This document shows positions 37,689 to 46,885 of a stretch of 64,000 bases of DNA, piece after piece. Source of the DNA: Pontimonas salivibrio. Lineage in GTDB: Bacteria > Actinomycetota > Actinomycetes > Actinomycetales > Microbacteriaceae. Under the pieces are notes generated by a model. The model saw only the letters and a list, made by a program, of their open reading frames with translations. It searched no databases and was not told the DNA's origin. The stretch covers positions 62,001 to 126,000 of the forward strand of contig NZ_CP026923.1 of the NCBI RefSeq assembly GCF_002950575.1, read 5' to 3'. Made by a program: the position numbers and the translations under genes. How positions within the stretch are numbered: the stretch's first letter is position 1; the number at the start of each line of letters is the position of its first letter.

Positions 37689-39095
37689 ATGAACGCCCGT
37701 GGCGAGGCACGCCCCCCGCGAAAGCTCCCGCCTGCAATCGACAACGACACCCTGCCGGTCATGGGACTGGCCGCCAACGACGGTGCCGCTATCCCCAAAA
37801 GCCGAGTATTTGCCTGGGCCCTGTGGGATTGGGCCACCCAACCCTTCGCCACAGTCATCACGACCTTTGTCTTCAGTGTGTACCTCACCTCGGAACTGTT
37901 CCTTCCCGACGAGATTCGGGCCTTGGGCAGTGGCGCCGAATATGACTTGGCGTTATCTGTCCTCTCCCGAGATTTTGGGTTTGCTGTGGCCATAGCCGGC
38001 ATCGCGGTCGCGATCCTCGCCCCCGTCCTCGGCCAACGTGCCGATCGTTCCGGGCGGCGCAAACGACTACTCGCCATCAACACGGTGTTGTTGGTCGCGG
38101 TTCAAGCGAGCCTCTTTTTCGCCACCATCGAACCCAACATGTTCATCTTTGGCATCACCATGGTTGCCATTGGCAACATTTTTTCCGAAATTGCCAACGT
38201 CAACTACAACGCGCTCATCACCCAAGTGGCCACACCCCGCACCGTGGGTCGAGTAAGCGGGCTGGGGTGGGGTTTTGGTTACCTCGGCGGCATCAGCATG
38301 CTGCTGGTGTCCTACTTCGGGTTCATCCAATTCGACGTATTCGGGTTGGGTTCTGACAACGGAATCGATATTCGAGCAATCGCTGTCGCCTGTGCCGCAT
38401 GGACCGTCATTTTTGCCATCCCCATATTGATCTCTGTGCCCGAAGTGCACTCAGCCGAGGGGTTACCCAAAACCGGTTTCTTCGCCAGCTACCGTGTGCT
38501 CTTTCAGGACATCGCCCACCTTTACCGCACCGCCCGCACTACTTTTTGGTTTCTTCTGGCGAGCGCCATCTTCCGCGACGGCCTCGCAGGTGTGTTCACC
38601 TTTGGTGGTGTCCTCGCCGCAATTACCTTCGGTTTTTCTGCCACCGAGGTACTCATCTTCGGCATTGTGGCCAACCTGGTTGCCGGCATCTCCACCATGG
38701 CTGCCGGGAAACTAGATGACTGGTTCGGACCCCGGTCGGTCATCATCGGATCCTTGACCCTGCTGCTCGCCTCCGGTCTGGCGTTGTTTTTCCTGCGGGA
38801 TGCCGGAGCGTTAGCGTTCTGGATTGGGGGGCTTGTCCTCGGGGCGTCGGTCGGCCCCGCTCAAGCAGCCGGTAGGTCGTTTCTTGCCCGGGTCACTCCC
38901 GCCGGTCAAGAAGGCCAAATCTTTGGCCTTTACGCCACCACTGGAAGAGCGGTGAGTTTCCTCACTCCGACCCTGTGGTCGCTGTTTATCGCCATTGGTG
39001 GTGCCCAGTATTGGGGGATTCTCGGAATCATGGTGGTCCTGGCCATCGGCCTGGTCCTCATGATTCTGGTGAAACTCCCCACCCACGTGCGCTGA
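37689..39095 (+). CDS. UMF1-type MFS transporter (Atg22-like)
   Basis: A 468-residue protein with twelve membrane helices. The opening SRVFAWALWDWATQPFATVI is the typical start of the UMF1/Atg22 branch of the major facilitator superfamily, and AQAAGRSFLARVTP near residue 400 is a conserved loop. Substrates of bacterial members are not established (amino acid or small metabolite efflux has been suggested for the family). I set the ATG at 37689; the open frame runs back over the dnaK promoter. It is divergent from dnaK and convergent with crtEb. Confidence 0.85.
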   Translation: MNARGEARPPRKLPPAIDNDTLPVMGLAANDGAAIPKSRVFAWALWDWATQPFATVITTFVFSVYLTSELFLPDEIRALGSGAEYDLALSVLSRDFGFAVAIAGIAVAILAPVLGQRADRSGRRKRLLAINTVLLVAVQASLFFATIEPNMFIFGITMVAIGNIFSEIANVNYNALITQVATPRTVGRVSGLGWGFGYLGGISMLLVSYFGFIQFDVFGLGSDNGIDIRAIAVACAAWTVIFAIPILISVPEVHSAEGLPKTGFFASYRVLFQDIAHLYRTARTTFWFLLASAIFRDGLAGVFTFGGVLAAITFGFSATEVLIFGIVANLVAGISTMAAGKLDDWFGPRSVIIGSLTLLLASGLALFFLRDAGALAFWIGGLVLGASVGPAQAAGRSFLARVTPAGQEGQIFGLYATTGRAVSFLTPTLWSLFIAIGGAQYWGILGIMVVLAIGLVLMILVKLPTHVR

Positions 39096-39120
39096 AGACG
39101 TGTGGGCTAAACACCTGGGC

Positions 39121-39160
39121 GCTAAACACGTGTGGAGTATTTAGCCGGGTAGATACCCGG
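39121..39160. terminator. Inverted repeats between the convergent UMF1-type transporter gene and crtEb
   Basis: Two hairpins are visible: GCTAAA (39121-39126) with TTTAGC (39140-39145), and CCGGGTA (39145-39151) with TACCCGG (39154-39160). The second overlaps the last codons of crtEb. A GCTAAACAC motif occurs twice (39106 and 39121). The position between two converging genes suggests a bidirectional terminator. Confidence 0.4.
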
Positions 39161-40037
39161 CGTTAATCCCGACCAGGGTGACCACGGCCCCCGCGAAAAA
39201 GTTGATGCCTAGAAACCAGCGCCACCCGCCATGGGCTTTAGTGGCACTCTCATCAGTGATGGTGACAAACGGAAGCACTGCCGCCAAGTAGGGCACAGCA
39301 ATAATGGCGGTCAGAGCAATCGGCCAGGGAGCCAACAGCATGAGCCCGCCCGCAATGGCATACAGGGCGACGGCGATCCAGACCGCTGTTCTCGCCCCCC
39401 AAATGGTTGCCACCGAACCGATTCCCGCTTCGCGGTCAGAAATCACATCCTGCACGGCACCAAAAGCGTGTGAACCCATCCCCCACAAGAAAAAGGCGCT
39501 CAACACCAGCGCCGTGGTGGAACTGGGCGGCTCAGCACCCCACAGGCCGTCGCCCCACAGGCCACCACCGAGGGCCAAACCATAGAGCGCGGGGGATACA
39601 AAATGCACACTGGAGGTCACCGAATCCAGGCCAGGAATTTCTTTAAACCGCAAAGGTGGCGTCGAATACGCCACAACGCTAAAGAGGGACAGAGCCAGCA
39701 TCACCCACGACGGCCAACTCCCCTGGAAAACCAACCACACCACAAAAGGCAACGCCAAGAGTGTTGAGGTGAGCAACATGGGGCGGTGTAGTTCCGGAGG
39801 CAACAGGGCGCCTTCCGCACCACCCTTTCGGGGGTTGAGAACATCGGATTCGTAGTCAAAAACGTCATTGATTCCATACATCAACACGTTGTAGGGGATC
39901 AGGAAAAACACTGTCCCCACGAGGAACAGCGCATCGAATTGTCCGGTGCTGACGTAGTAGGCCACGGCAAACGGGAAAGCCGTATTGACCCAACTGAGCG
40001 GCCTAGAGCTCAGCACTAGCGACTGGAGAACACTCAT
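39141..40037 (-). CDS. crtEb: Lycopene elongase (UbiA-type prenyltransferase)
   Basis: Membrane prenyltransferase of 298 aa that adds C5 units to lycopene to make C45/C50 carotenoids. The prenyl-diphosphate motif is NVLMYGINDVFDYESD near residue 50-65, followed by NPRKGG; a second Asp-rich motif lies near 195 (AVQDVISDREAG). Eight to nine helices are expected. It overlaps crtYf by ATGA and is last in crtB-crtI-crtYe-crtYf-crtEb, the order known from C50-carotenoid producers such as Corynebacterium. Confidence 0.9.
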   Translation of the reverse strand: MSVLQSLVLSSRPLSWVNTAFPFAVAYYVSTGQFDALFLVGTVFFLIPYNVLMYGINDVFDYESDVLNPRKGGAEGALLPPELHRPMLLTSTLLALPFVVWLVFQGSWPSWVMLALSLFSVVAYSTPPLRFKEIPGLDSVTSSVHFVSPALYGLALGGGLWGDGLWGAEPPSSTTALVLSAFFLWGMGSHAFGAVQDVISDREAGIGSVATIWGARTAVWIAVALYAIAGGLMLLAPWPIALTAIIAVPYLAAVLPFVTITDESATKAHGGWRWFLGINFFAGAVVTLVGINAGYLPG

Positions 40038-40375
40038 GAGCTTTCCGAACGATTCGGACGCTTAGCCAAGAATGCCCACACCGAAGGAACAATCAGGGCG
40101 GCCGCGACCGTGTACGCGAAATCTTCTAGCGGGGCAAAACCCAACCGAACGCCGGAGATTTTGCTGGGGTCGTAATCCACAATGCCGAAACCGATAATGG
40201 CGTTATCGAATATGGCCGTGAGTACTAACACCACCGCGAGGGCGCCCAACGCGGCCCGGATATCGGGGCGTGTGCGTGTGCCCGCGGCCTGTGATTGCCG
40301 GGTCAGTAGCAGCGCGACGACGGCGATGAGCACTGCGGCGAGCAGAAACCACACGTTGATGAACCAATACGTCAT
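40034..40375 (-). CDS. crtYf: C50 carotenoid cyclase subunit
   Basis: A 113-residue, three-helix membrane protein of the heterodimeric lycopene-cyclase family. The motif FDNAIIGFGIVDYDPSKISG near 60-78 and PLEDFAYTVAAALIVP near the end are typical. With CrtYe it closes epsilon- or gamma-type rings on the C50 chain. It overlaps both neighbours by 4 bases. Ring type cannot be told from sequence. Confidence 0.88.
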   Translation of the reverse strand: MTYWFINVWFLLAAVLIAVVALLLTRQSQAAGTRTRPDIRAALGALAVVLVLTAIFDNAIIGFGIVDYDPSKISGVRLGFAPLEDFAYTVAAALIVPSVWAFLAKRPNRSESS

Positions 40376-40698
40376 CGCTTCGCCCTCGCAAAAAACCGCT
40401 CAAAGCCCAGATAACACAACAGTGTGACGTAACACAGCAGCGTCAAGAAAAACACTTCCTCCAACGGCAACTCAGGGCCGATGAGTATCCCCGTTTGGTA
40501 GGGGCCACCACCCCGGAAAAAAACACCCTGTGCGATACCCACCACATCCCAGATGAGGAAAAACACCACACCCACCAAAACGGTGATGAGCGTGCGTGTG
40601 ACGTTGCCGGCAAAAAGGGCCAACCGGTGTCGCCGATCAATTAAGCCAAGGCCCAACAGTGACACCACTAACGCGGTGAGGTAGGCAAATGACAACAC
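40372..40698 (-). CDS. crtYe: C50 carotenoid cyclase subunit
   Basis: Partner subunit of 108 aa, three helices, opening LSFAYLTALVVSLLGLGLID. The conserved FFLIWDVVGIAQGVFFRGGG block is near residue 45 and PLEEVFFLTLLCY near 80. GTG start at 40698 with TAGGAC upstream. It and CrtYf together form the active cyclase. Confidence 0.88.
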   Translation of the reverse strand: MLSFAYLTALVVSLLGLGLIDRRHRLALFAGNVTRTLITVLVGVVFFLIWDVVGIAQGVFFRGGGPYQTGILIGPELPLEEVFFLTLLCYVTLLCYLGFERFFARAKR

Positions 40699-40707
40699 CG
40701 GGACGTC

Positions 40708-42297
40708 CTAACGGTGCTGTGGCACCAGAGGCTCGGGCAGGGCCGTAGTGGAGGTGTCACCGCGCAGGCGCTTCAACATCACCTCTGCTGAGATGATGCA
40801 CATCGGGAGGCCAATTCCCGGAATGGTTGAACTTCCTGCGTAATACAGACCGTCCACTTTTTTGCTGACATTTCCTGTCCTAAACAGTGCACTCTGGGTC
40901 AACGTGTGGGCGGGGCCCAACGCAGAACCCATCCACGCGTTCAAATGCGATTCGAAGTCTGCCGGCCCCACACTACGACGAAGCACAATACGCTCAGCCA
41001 AATCATCCGCGCCGCTCCACTTGGCGATTTGTTCAATAGCGCGATCGGCAATTTCTTCAACGACCGGATCACCCGCACCATCGAGACCACCCTTACCCAT
41101 CGACACATCGGCGGGCATCGGCACCAAGACGAACAGGTTGGTGTGACCGTCCGGTGCAACATCAGGGTCGATGACACTGGGTTTGCAGACATAGAGAGAG
41201 GCAGGGTTTGGAATCTGGGGCGGGCTGGCGAAAATTTTGCCGAAGCTTCCCTCCCAGTCTTCGGTGAAGAACAGGCTGTGGTGGAGAAGCTCGGGCACCT
41301 CACCCTTCACACCCAAATACAACAACACGGCGGAAGGACCAGCGGTGCGCTTTTTCCAGTAGCTCTCGCCGTAGGTTTGCTCCGCCGTATCCAACAGGGT
41401 GGTTTCTGTGTGGTGCAGGTCAGCACCAGAGACCACAAGGTCTGCTTCGACCCGGTGGGTCACACCGTCGGTGTCCTGATAGGTCACCGCGGTGACTTTC
41501 GGTTTGCCAGAGCCTTTTTCGGTCTCAATTCCCGTCACACGAGAATTCAGCCGCAAGTCCACACCGTGATCAACCGCGATGTCTTTAATCGATTCCATCA
41601 CCCGGTTAAAACCACCCTGTGCGTAGAGCACGCCGTCTTCCAAGTCGAGGTGGCTCATCAGGTGGAACATTGCCGGCGCCAAATAGGGGCTGGAGCCCAA
41701 AAACACTGCGGGGTAACCCAATAATTGGCGGGCTCGGTGTGATTTCACGTGTTTGGACGCAAAACTCCAGATGGGGGTTGTTAGCAGGCGATACAGGGTT
41801 CCCACCCGCTTCAACACCTCGCCAACAAATAGTGGCCGTAGGTCTTGGAATGACGTAAAGAGGAAGTACTTTTTGGCAATGTCGTACGTTTCTTTTGCCG
41901 AATCGAGGTAGCGCTCCATCGCGGGTCTGGAACCGGGCTCCAACTGTTCAAACATTTGCAGGTTGGATTCCCGGTCACCCATCACATCGACCGAATCTGC
42001 CGGCTTGCCCTCTTCGGGTTCGAAGTACACCCGGTAGGCGGGATCGAGTCGTTGCAGATCCAACTGTTCGGCAGCGCTGGTGCCCATCAGTTTGTAAAAG
42101 TGATCAAAGACTTCCGGCATCAGATACCAGGACGGACCCGTGTCGAAACGGAAACCGTCTTTTTCCCAATTGCCCGCGCGACCACCGACGTGATCTAGCG
42201 CTTCCAGCAACACCACGTCGTAACCGTCTTTCGCGAGCAGTGAAGCCGAAGCCAAACCGCCCATACCGGCACCAATGACGACCACGCGTTGTGTCAT
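40708..42297 (-). CDS. crtI: Phytoene desaturase
   Basis: FAD-dependent enzyme that converts phytoene to lycopene in four desaturations, 529 aa. The N-terminal dinucleotide motif is VVVIGAGMGGLASASLLAKDG, with GGRAGNWEKDGFRFDTGPSWYL after it, and the CrtI C-terminal signature YYAGSSTIPGIGLPMCI near residue 490. It overlaps crtB by ATGA, so the first two pathway enzymes are coupled. Confidence 0.95.
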   Translation of the reverse strand: MTQRVVVIGAGMGGLASASLLAKDGYDVVLLEALDHVGGRAGNWEKDGFRFDTGPSWYLMPEVFDHFYKLMGTSAAEQLDLQRLDPAYRVYFEPEEGKPADSVDVMGDRESNLQMFEQLEPGSRPAMERYLDSAKETYDIAKKYFLFTSFQDLRPLFVGEVLKRVGTLYRLLTTPIWSFASKHVKSHRARQLLGYPAVFLGSSPYLAPAMFHLMSHLDLEDGVLYAQGGFNRVMESIKDIAVDHGVDLRLNSRVTGIETEKGSGKPKVTAVTYQDTDGVTHRVEADLVVSGADLHHTETTLLDTAEQTYGESYWKKRTAGPSAVLLYLGVKGEVPELLHHSLFFTEDWEGSFGKIFASPPQIPNPASLYVCKPSVIDPDVAPDGHTNLFVLVPMPADVSMGKGGLDGAGDPVVEEIADRAIEQIAKWSGADDLAERIVLRRSVGPADFESHLNAWMGSALGPAHTLTQSALFRTGNVSKKVDGLYYAGSSTIPGIGLPMCIISAEVMLKRLRGDTSTTALPEPLVPQHR

Positions 42298-43208
42298 GCG
42301 TTATTCCTTTTCTCTTGTCTCCATTTGGCACCCGGCAACCAACCAGCCGCAACCGCGACCGCCAACTGGGCTTTTCTGGCACTGGGAACACTGACCCTCT
42401 GGGTCAACAGTTTTTCGGCAGGTGTCTGTCGCAGTTTCACACCCAGCTCGTCAAAAAGTGCTTGGGCAAGGGCGACCGCTTTCCTCGAGCGCGCCGGCAA
42501 CAGCGGCAACGCTCTCGCCGATTCAGCCAAATCCTTATCGATGTCATCGAGGAGACGGTTTTTTGTGTCCTCATCCATCGAATCAGGAGTCACGCCGGGG
42601 AAGTAGCTTCGCCCCAACGCATCAAAATCGACGGCAAGGTCGCGCAGAAAGTTGACCTTCTGAAACGCTGCACCCAACGCCCTGGCTCCAGAAATCATCT
42701 GTTCGTGTTGAGCCGGGCTGTAGTCGAGGTCTTTCACAAACGCTTTCAAACACATCAACCCGACGACTTCGGCTGAGCCGTAGACGTAGAGGGAGAAGCT
42801 TTCCTCATCGTGGGAGGTTTCCGACAGGTCAGCGCGCATCGACGCGAAAAACGGCCCGGTGAGCTCTGGCGTAATTCCCACACTGCGGGCGGAATGGGCG
42901 AAAGCGTGAACAATGAGGTTGGTGCTGTAGCCGGTTTCCATTGCCCGCTCAGTGTCCGACTCCAACCGATCGAGCATGTGACCCGCTTCGGCCTGATCAA
43001 TTCCCGCCTCGCCGGCCACACCGTCAACCACCTCGTCCGCTAAGCGCACCAGGGAATAAATGTTTTCAATGTGTCGACGACACAGCGGGTCAAGCAGGCG
43101 GGAGGCCAAACCAAACGATGTCGAATAAAGCCGAATGACACCCGACGCAGTTTCTTCCGCAGCCCTCGTATAAAGGTCAATTCGAGTGTCCAACTGCGTC
43201 ATCGACAC
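42294..43208 (-). CDS. crtB: Phytoene synthase
   Basis: Condenses two GGPP to phytoene, 304 aa. The Asp-rich motifs are SLVRLADEVVDG near residue 55 and NFLRDLAVDFDALGR near 190 (the usual DxxxD sites). It is first in the carotenoid operon. No crtE (GGPP synthase) is in the window, so GGPP must come from a gene elsewhere. The promoter region is shared with idi and contains an inverted repeat. Confidence 0.95.
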   Translation of the reverse strand: MSMTQLDTRIDLYTRAAEETASGVIRLYSTSFGLASRLLDPLCRRHIENIYSLVRLADEVVDGVAGEAGIDQAEAGHMLDRLESDTERAMETGYSTNLIVHAFAHSARSVGITPELTGPFFASMRADLSETSHDEESFSLYVYGSAEVVGLMCLKAFVKDLDYSPAQHEQMISGARALGAAFQKVNFLRDLAVDFDALGRSYFPGVTPDSMDEDTKNRLLDDIDKDLAESARALPLLPARSRKAVALAQALFDELGVKLRQTPAEKLLTQRVSVPSARKAQLAVAVAAGWLPGAKWRQEKRNNA

Positions 43209-43252
43209 TGACCTCTCTATCGTGCGTGGTTAGGCTCAATACTGGCAGGACA

Positions 43253-43270
43253 ACACGTCACCAGACGTGT
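43253..43270. promoter_or_regulatory. Inverted repeat between crtB and idi
   Basis: ACACGTC (43253-43259) and GACGTGT (43264-43270) are perfect complements with a 4-base spacer, in the 80-base gap between the two divergent starts. The position and symmetry suit a dimeric repressor controlling both transcripts. The regulator is not identifiable here; carotenoid regulators of MarR (CrtR) or MerR (LitR) type are known in related bacteria. Confidence 0.6.
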
Positions 43271-43288
43271 CCAACTGAAGGGTAGCGC

Positions 43289-43849
43289 GTGGAGAAAACA
43301 GAATCCTCCGAGCAGGTCGTCTTAGTAGACGAGCAGGGCACCGCAATCGGTGTGGCCGATAAAGCCACCGTGCACGACACGGACACTCCCCTGCACCTTG
43401 CCTTCTCCTGCCACATCTTTAATGGCGAAGGACACGTCCTGGTGACCAGGCGCGCATTGGGGAAAAAGACGTGGCCTGGGGTGTGGACCAATGCGGTGTG
43501 TGGCCATCCCGCTCCGGGTGAGGACATGCGTGAAGCGGTTGCCAGACGGGTCGAACACGAAATTGGGCTCAGAATTTCTCACATCGAGCCGATGCTTCCT
43601 GGCTTTCGATACAGGGCAGTGGACGCCTCCGGGGTGGTGGAAAACGAAATCTGTCCCGTCTTTACTGCTCTTACCGACTCCGACCCCACACCGTTAGACG
43701 ATGAAGTCTCAGAGTGGCAATGGGTTGACCCGACCCAGCTGCAACAAGCCGTCCGGGCAACACCGTTTGCGTTTAGCCCGTGGCTGGCAATGCAACTCGA
43801 GGCGTGGCCCGGTGACTACCGCGCGGCGTCGGAGACGTCGGTGCGGTGA
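43289..43849 (+). CDS. idi: Isopentenyl-diphosphate delta-isomerase, type I
   Basis: Interconverts IPP and DMAPP, feeding carotenoid synthesis. The 186-residue Nudix-fold protein has the active-site Cys in [13 protein letters not shown] and the Glu in ENEICPVF, with the [13 protein letters not shown] Nudix-like helix between. GTG start at 43289 with GAAGGG 6 bases upstream. It is divergent from crtB and its end overlaps the convergent dcd gene by 34 bases. Confidence 0.94.
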   Translation: MEKTESSEQVVLVDEQGTAIGVADKATVHDTDTPLHLAFSCHIFNGEGHVLVTRRALGKKTWPGVWTNAVCGHPAPGEDMREAVARRVEHEIGLRISHIEPMLPGFRYRAVDASGVVENEICPVFTALTDSDPTPLDDEVSEWQWVDPTQLQQAVRATPFAFSPWLAMQLEAWPGDYRAASETSVR

Positions 43850-44406
43850 AAATTCGCCGACGAGCGTGATGCGGTGGGGCCGCGCTGGCCCTGATATCGG
43901 CTTCCGTAACGCTCGGAACCGTAAGGGTGTTCCGCGGGAGATGACAGTCTAAAGAAACACAGTTGGCCAATTTTCATCCCCGGCCAGAGGGTAATGGGCA
44001 GTGTGGCCACGTTGGAAAGCTCCAAGGTGACGTGCCCCGAAAAACCAGGATCAATAAAACCTGCCGTCGAGTGGGTCAATAGGCCCAGACGCCCCAGGGA
44101 GCTTTTTCCTTCCAACCTGGCCGCCACATCGTCAGGCAGTGTGACCACCTCGTAGGTGGCGCCTAAGACAAACTCACCCGGGTGCAAAACAAACGCTTCA
44201 GACGGTTCAACCTCGACCAGCCGGGTCAAATCGGGCTGGTCGATTGCTGGGTCAATGTGTTGGTACTTGTGATTATCGAAAAGTCGAAAAAATCGATCCA
44301 GTCGCACATCGACACTGGAGGGCTGAACCATCGATTCATCCCACGGGTCCAACAACACCCTCTTGGCGCTAACCTCAGCGCGAATGTCACCATCCGATAA
44401 GAGCAT
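43816..44406 (-). CDS. dcd: dCTP deaminase
   Basis: Nucleotide enzyme of 196 aa making dUTP from dCTP; actinobacterial forms are often bifunctional and go on to dUMP. The start [21 protein letters not shown], the [16 protein letters not shown] block, the active-site [21 protein letters not shown] and [13 protein letters not shown] are typical. The C-terminal tail is encoded by the 34-base overlap with idi on the other strand. Confidence 0.93.
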   Translation of the reverse strand: MLLSDGDIRAEVSAKRVLLDPWDESMVQPSSVDVRLDRFFRLFDNHKYQHIDPAIDQPDLTRLVEVEPSEAFVLHPGEFVLGATYEVVTLPDDVAARLEGKSSLGRLGLLTHSTAGFIDPGFSGHVTLELSNVATLPITLWPGMKIGQLCFFRLSSPAEHPYGSERYGSRYQGQRGPTASRSSANFHRTDVSDAAR

Positions 44407-44452
44407 GAAGAGAGCCTAGTAGACTGCTGGCCACCAGCCCCGGCTGGCGCCG

Positions 44453-44526
44453 GCGAGTGTAGTTCAATGGTAGAACTTCAGCTTCCCAAGCTGATAGCGC
44501 GGGTTCGATTCCCGTCACTCGCTCCA
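44453..44526 (+). tRNA. tRNA-Gly(CCC)
   Basis: Acceptor GCGAGTG pairs with CACTCGC; the D arm is GTTC/GAAC; the anticodon stem TCAGC/GCTGA encloses TTCCCAA, giving anticodon CCC; the T arm reads GCGGGTTCGATTCCCGT. Discriminator T is followed by an encoded CCA (44524-44526). Confidence 0.93.
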
Positions 44527-44556
44527 CAGAAAAACTGCCCTCACCCGTTAGTGGGA

Positions 44557-45855
44557 CTACCAGAGCGCGTGGGCCTCATCCGATGCGGTGGCGAAAAACC
44601 TTTTGACATCCCCGTCGACGATGATGTCTGAAGGTTTTAGGGGCCGAGCAAGGTGCAGGCCGTCGAGGCTTGTGAGTCGGGAAAACGCCACATAGGTTTG
44701 TCCAGCCGCGAACGCCCTCGGGCCTAAATCGATAATGGCCCGGTCAAGCGTTTTACCCTGCGCCTTGTGAATAGTGACCGCCCAGGCGAGGCGCAGCGGA
44801 AACTGTGTGAACTCGGCGACCACGTCGCTGGTGATTTCTTTCGTACCCGGGTTGTATTCGTAACGAATTTTTTCCCAGGTGACCGGCTCCACTTCTACTG
44901 ACTCACCGTCAATATTCACCACGACCGTGTCCGCAATATCTTCGACAACACCCAATGACCCATTCACCCAGCGGGGGCCGTGATCATTCCCGGTGTCGTT
45001 TCGTAAAAACATCACCTGGGCGCCCGGTTTGAGGGCAAGTTCTTCATCTGCGGGGAATTGGCGGGATTTACCAAAATCTCCCTCAATATCCGCAACGGCG
45101 ATTTGGGTTTGGCCCGACAGCGCATCGAGGCGTGCGTGATTAATTCTTCGCACCGTCTCGTTGGTCGTGGCCAGCGTAATCGTGTCGGGGTCATCGGGAG
45201 GAATGGACCCCCGTTCGTTGAGCATCCGACCGGTGTCAGGGTCGATGCTGCCATCGCGCAGGGAGTTCAATACCGCCTGAAAGACGGGGTCTGACTGGCG
45301 AAACACTGTTTCCAACACCACGGTCCGGAGGCCCGCCTGCTGCCACACTTTGGCGTCAAAAAACCAGGCAGAGGCGTAGCGGTCGCGGTAATATTGTTTT
45401 TCCGTATCGCCGCTCACCACCGGAGCCAACTGATACAAATCGCCAAACATAATCAATTGAACCCCGCCGAAAGGAACCGTCTTTCGGCCCTTAGCCTGTC
45501 GAAGTCGCCGGTCGATAGCGTCCAACATGTCAGCACTAACCATGGACACTTCATCAATCACGAGCGCGTCAGCAGCGCGAAGCATTTGCAGCACTTCTTT
45601 TGGACAGAAACCTAAATCGCGGTCGCCAATAATCCCCAGCGGCAGTCGAAGCAGCGAATGCAGTGTTTGGCCGCCTACCGCCAGAGCCGCCACACCAGTG
45701 GGCGCTGCGACAACGACCTGTTTATTGGTCTGTTCAACAAACGCGTGCAGCAGCGTGGTTTTACCGGTCCCTGCTGGACCCGTAATAAACACGTGGTCGA
45801 AACTAGATTCCAATAACGCGAGGATGTCCTCGTTCTGGTCTGACGCGGTAGTCAT
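44557..45855 (-). CDS. PIF1-like DNA helicase
   Basis: Superfamily 1B helicase of 432 aa. Walker A is ITGPAGTGKTTLL near residue 24-36, the DEVSMVSADMLDAI Walker B block is near 100, GDLYQLAPV near 140, and the C-terminal VTIHKAQGKTLDRAIIDLG with YVAFSRLTSLDGL near 350-395. These are the PIF1/RecD-type motifs. Bacterial members unwind forked DNA or G-quadruplexes; the exact role here is unknown. No extra nuclease or HRDC domain is present. Confidence 0.87.
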   Translation of the reverse strand: MTTASDQNEDILALLESSFDHVFITGPAGTGKTTLLHAFVEQTNKQVVVAAPTGVAALAVGGQTLHSLLRLPLGIIGDRDLGFCPKEVLQMLRAADALVIDEVSMVSADMLDAIDRRLRQAKGRKTVPFGGVQLIMFGDLYQLAPVVSGDTEKQYYRDRYASAWFFDAKVWQQAGLRTVVLETVFRQSDPVFQAVLNSLRDGSIDPDTGRMLNERGSIPPDDPDTITLATTNETVRRINHARLDALSGQTQIAVADIEGDFGKSRQFPADEELALKPGAQVMFLRNDTGNDHGPRWVNGSLGVVEDIADTVVVNIDGESVEVEPVTWEKIRYEYNPGTKEITSDVVAEFTQFPLRLAWAVTIHKAQGKTLDRAIIDLGPRAFAAGQTYVAFSRLTSLDGLHLARPLKPSDIIVDGDVKRFFATASDEAHALW

Positions 45856-45921
45856 GGTCTCCCGACTGTTCCCTGTGACCAGGCTACCGGGCTGACACCA
45901 CCGGCTTCCTAGACTGGGGTG

Positions 45922-46860
45922 ATGAGGCGAGTCATCATCACCTGGGCAGTAGCGCTCGCCGGTGTGGTTGCCCTGTGGGCGGGTGGGGTGTCGTGGCTTA
46001 ACGCCACCGTGTACTCACCACAGGCACTCGTTACGGACTATTTGGAGGCCCTAGAAGACGGCGATGTGCTCGCCGCGAGTGCGATTGCTGGACTCGAGGC
46101 CACCCCGGCAGTGTCGCCCGTTGCTGAAGCGAAACTCACCAGTATTGCCATTACGGGTGTGCAGGACACAGAAGACAACCGGGTGTTGATTCGTGCCGAA
46201 TACCTCATGGCCGACACCGCTGAATCCTCTGTCTTTACGCTCTCTCGTCAAGGCCGCGTGTGGGGGCTTTTTGACCAGTGGGAGTTTTCTCTCACCCCCA
46301 CTGCCACCATTGAGACGACACTGACCGGTTTAGATCGGGTCATCATTTCGGGTCTCGGTTTCCCGACGGAGGGCTCTCTCAACACCACCGTTCTTGTTCC
46401 CGGTAGTTACACCGTGGAGGCAAAAACCCAATGGTTGGAAACCGAGTCGTATACGGCTGTTGTGTCTGAACCGGCTTCAGTGTGGAGCGTGGACCTACGA
46501 GCCCAACCCACCAGCGCCCTGCTCGATGAAGTCAATCTGGCACTCACCGAATACCTCGGGGAGTGTGCGATGCGGGAAGTGCTGCAGCCGTCATCGTGCC
46601 CGTTCGGTGTTCAAGTGACCGATCGGCTCTACACCTTGCCCGAGTGGTCAATTTCACAGGTTCCTGCGGTCTCGCTCGCACCTACCAACGACGACGGCAC
46701 GTGGGACATGGTGGCGCTAGGTGGCCGAGCAACCATTGACGCGACCTTGCAGTCTTTGTTTGACGGTTCGCTTCGCTCCTACAGCGAAGTGGTGTCCTTT
46801 GGGCTCACCGGTGACGTCACAGGCATAGATTCGAATTCACCAGCACTGCGCATTGATTGA
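45922..46860 (+). CDS. Secreted or membrane-anchored protein of unknown function
   Basis: A 312-residue protein with an N-terminal helix (VIITWAVALAGVVALWAGGV) and the rest outside the membrane. Several repeating beta-rich segments (ATIETTLTGLDRVIISGLGF and so on) follow. Two cysteines (GECAMREVL, SSCPF) may pair. An NTF2-like or lipoprotein-like beta domain is possible from the pattern VTDYLEALEDGDVLAASAI near residues 36-55, but I recognise no family. The ATG at 45922 is preferred over the GTG at 45919. Confidence 0.65.
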   Translation: MRRVIITWAVALAGVVALWAGGVSWLNATVYSPQALVTDYLEALEDGDVLAASAIAGLEATPAVSPVAEAKLTSIAITGVQDTEDNRVLIRAEYLMADTAESSVFTLSRQGRVWGLFDQWEFSLTPTATIETTLTGLDRVIISGLGFPTEGSLNTTVLVPGSYTVEAKTQWLETESYTAVVSEPASVWSVDLRAQPTSALLDEVNLALTEYLGECAMREVLQPSSCPFGVQVTDRLYTLPEWSISQVPAVSLAPTNDDGTWDMVALGGRATIDATLQSLFDGSLRSYSEVVSFGLTGDVTGIDSNSPALRID

Positions 46861-46885
46861 GAGTGCCCCCCGAGCGATTACCCAG

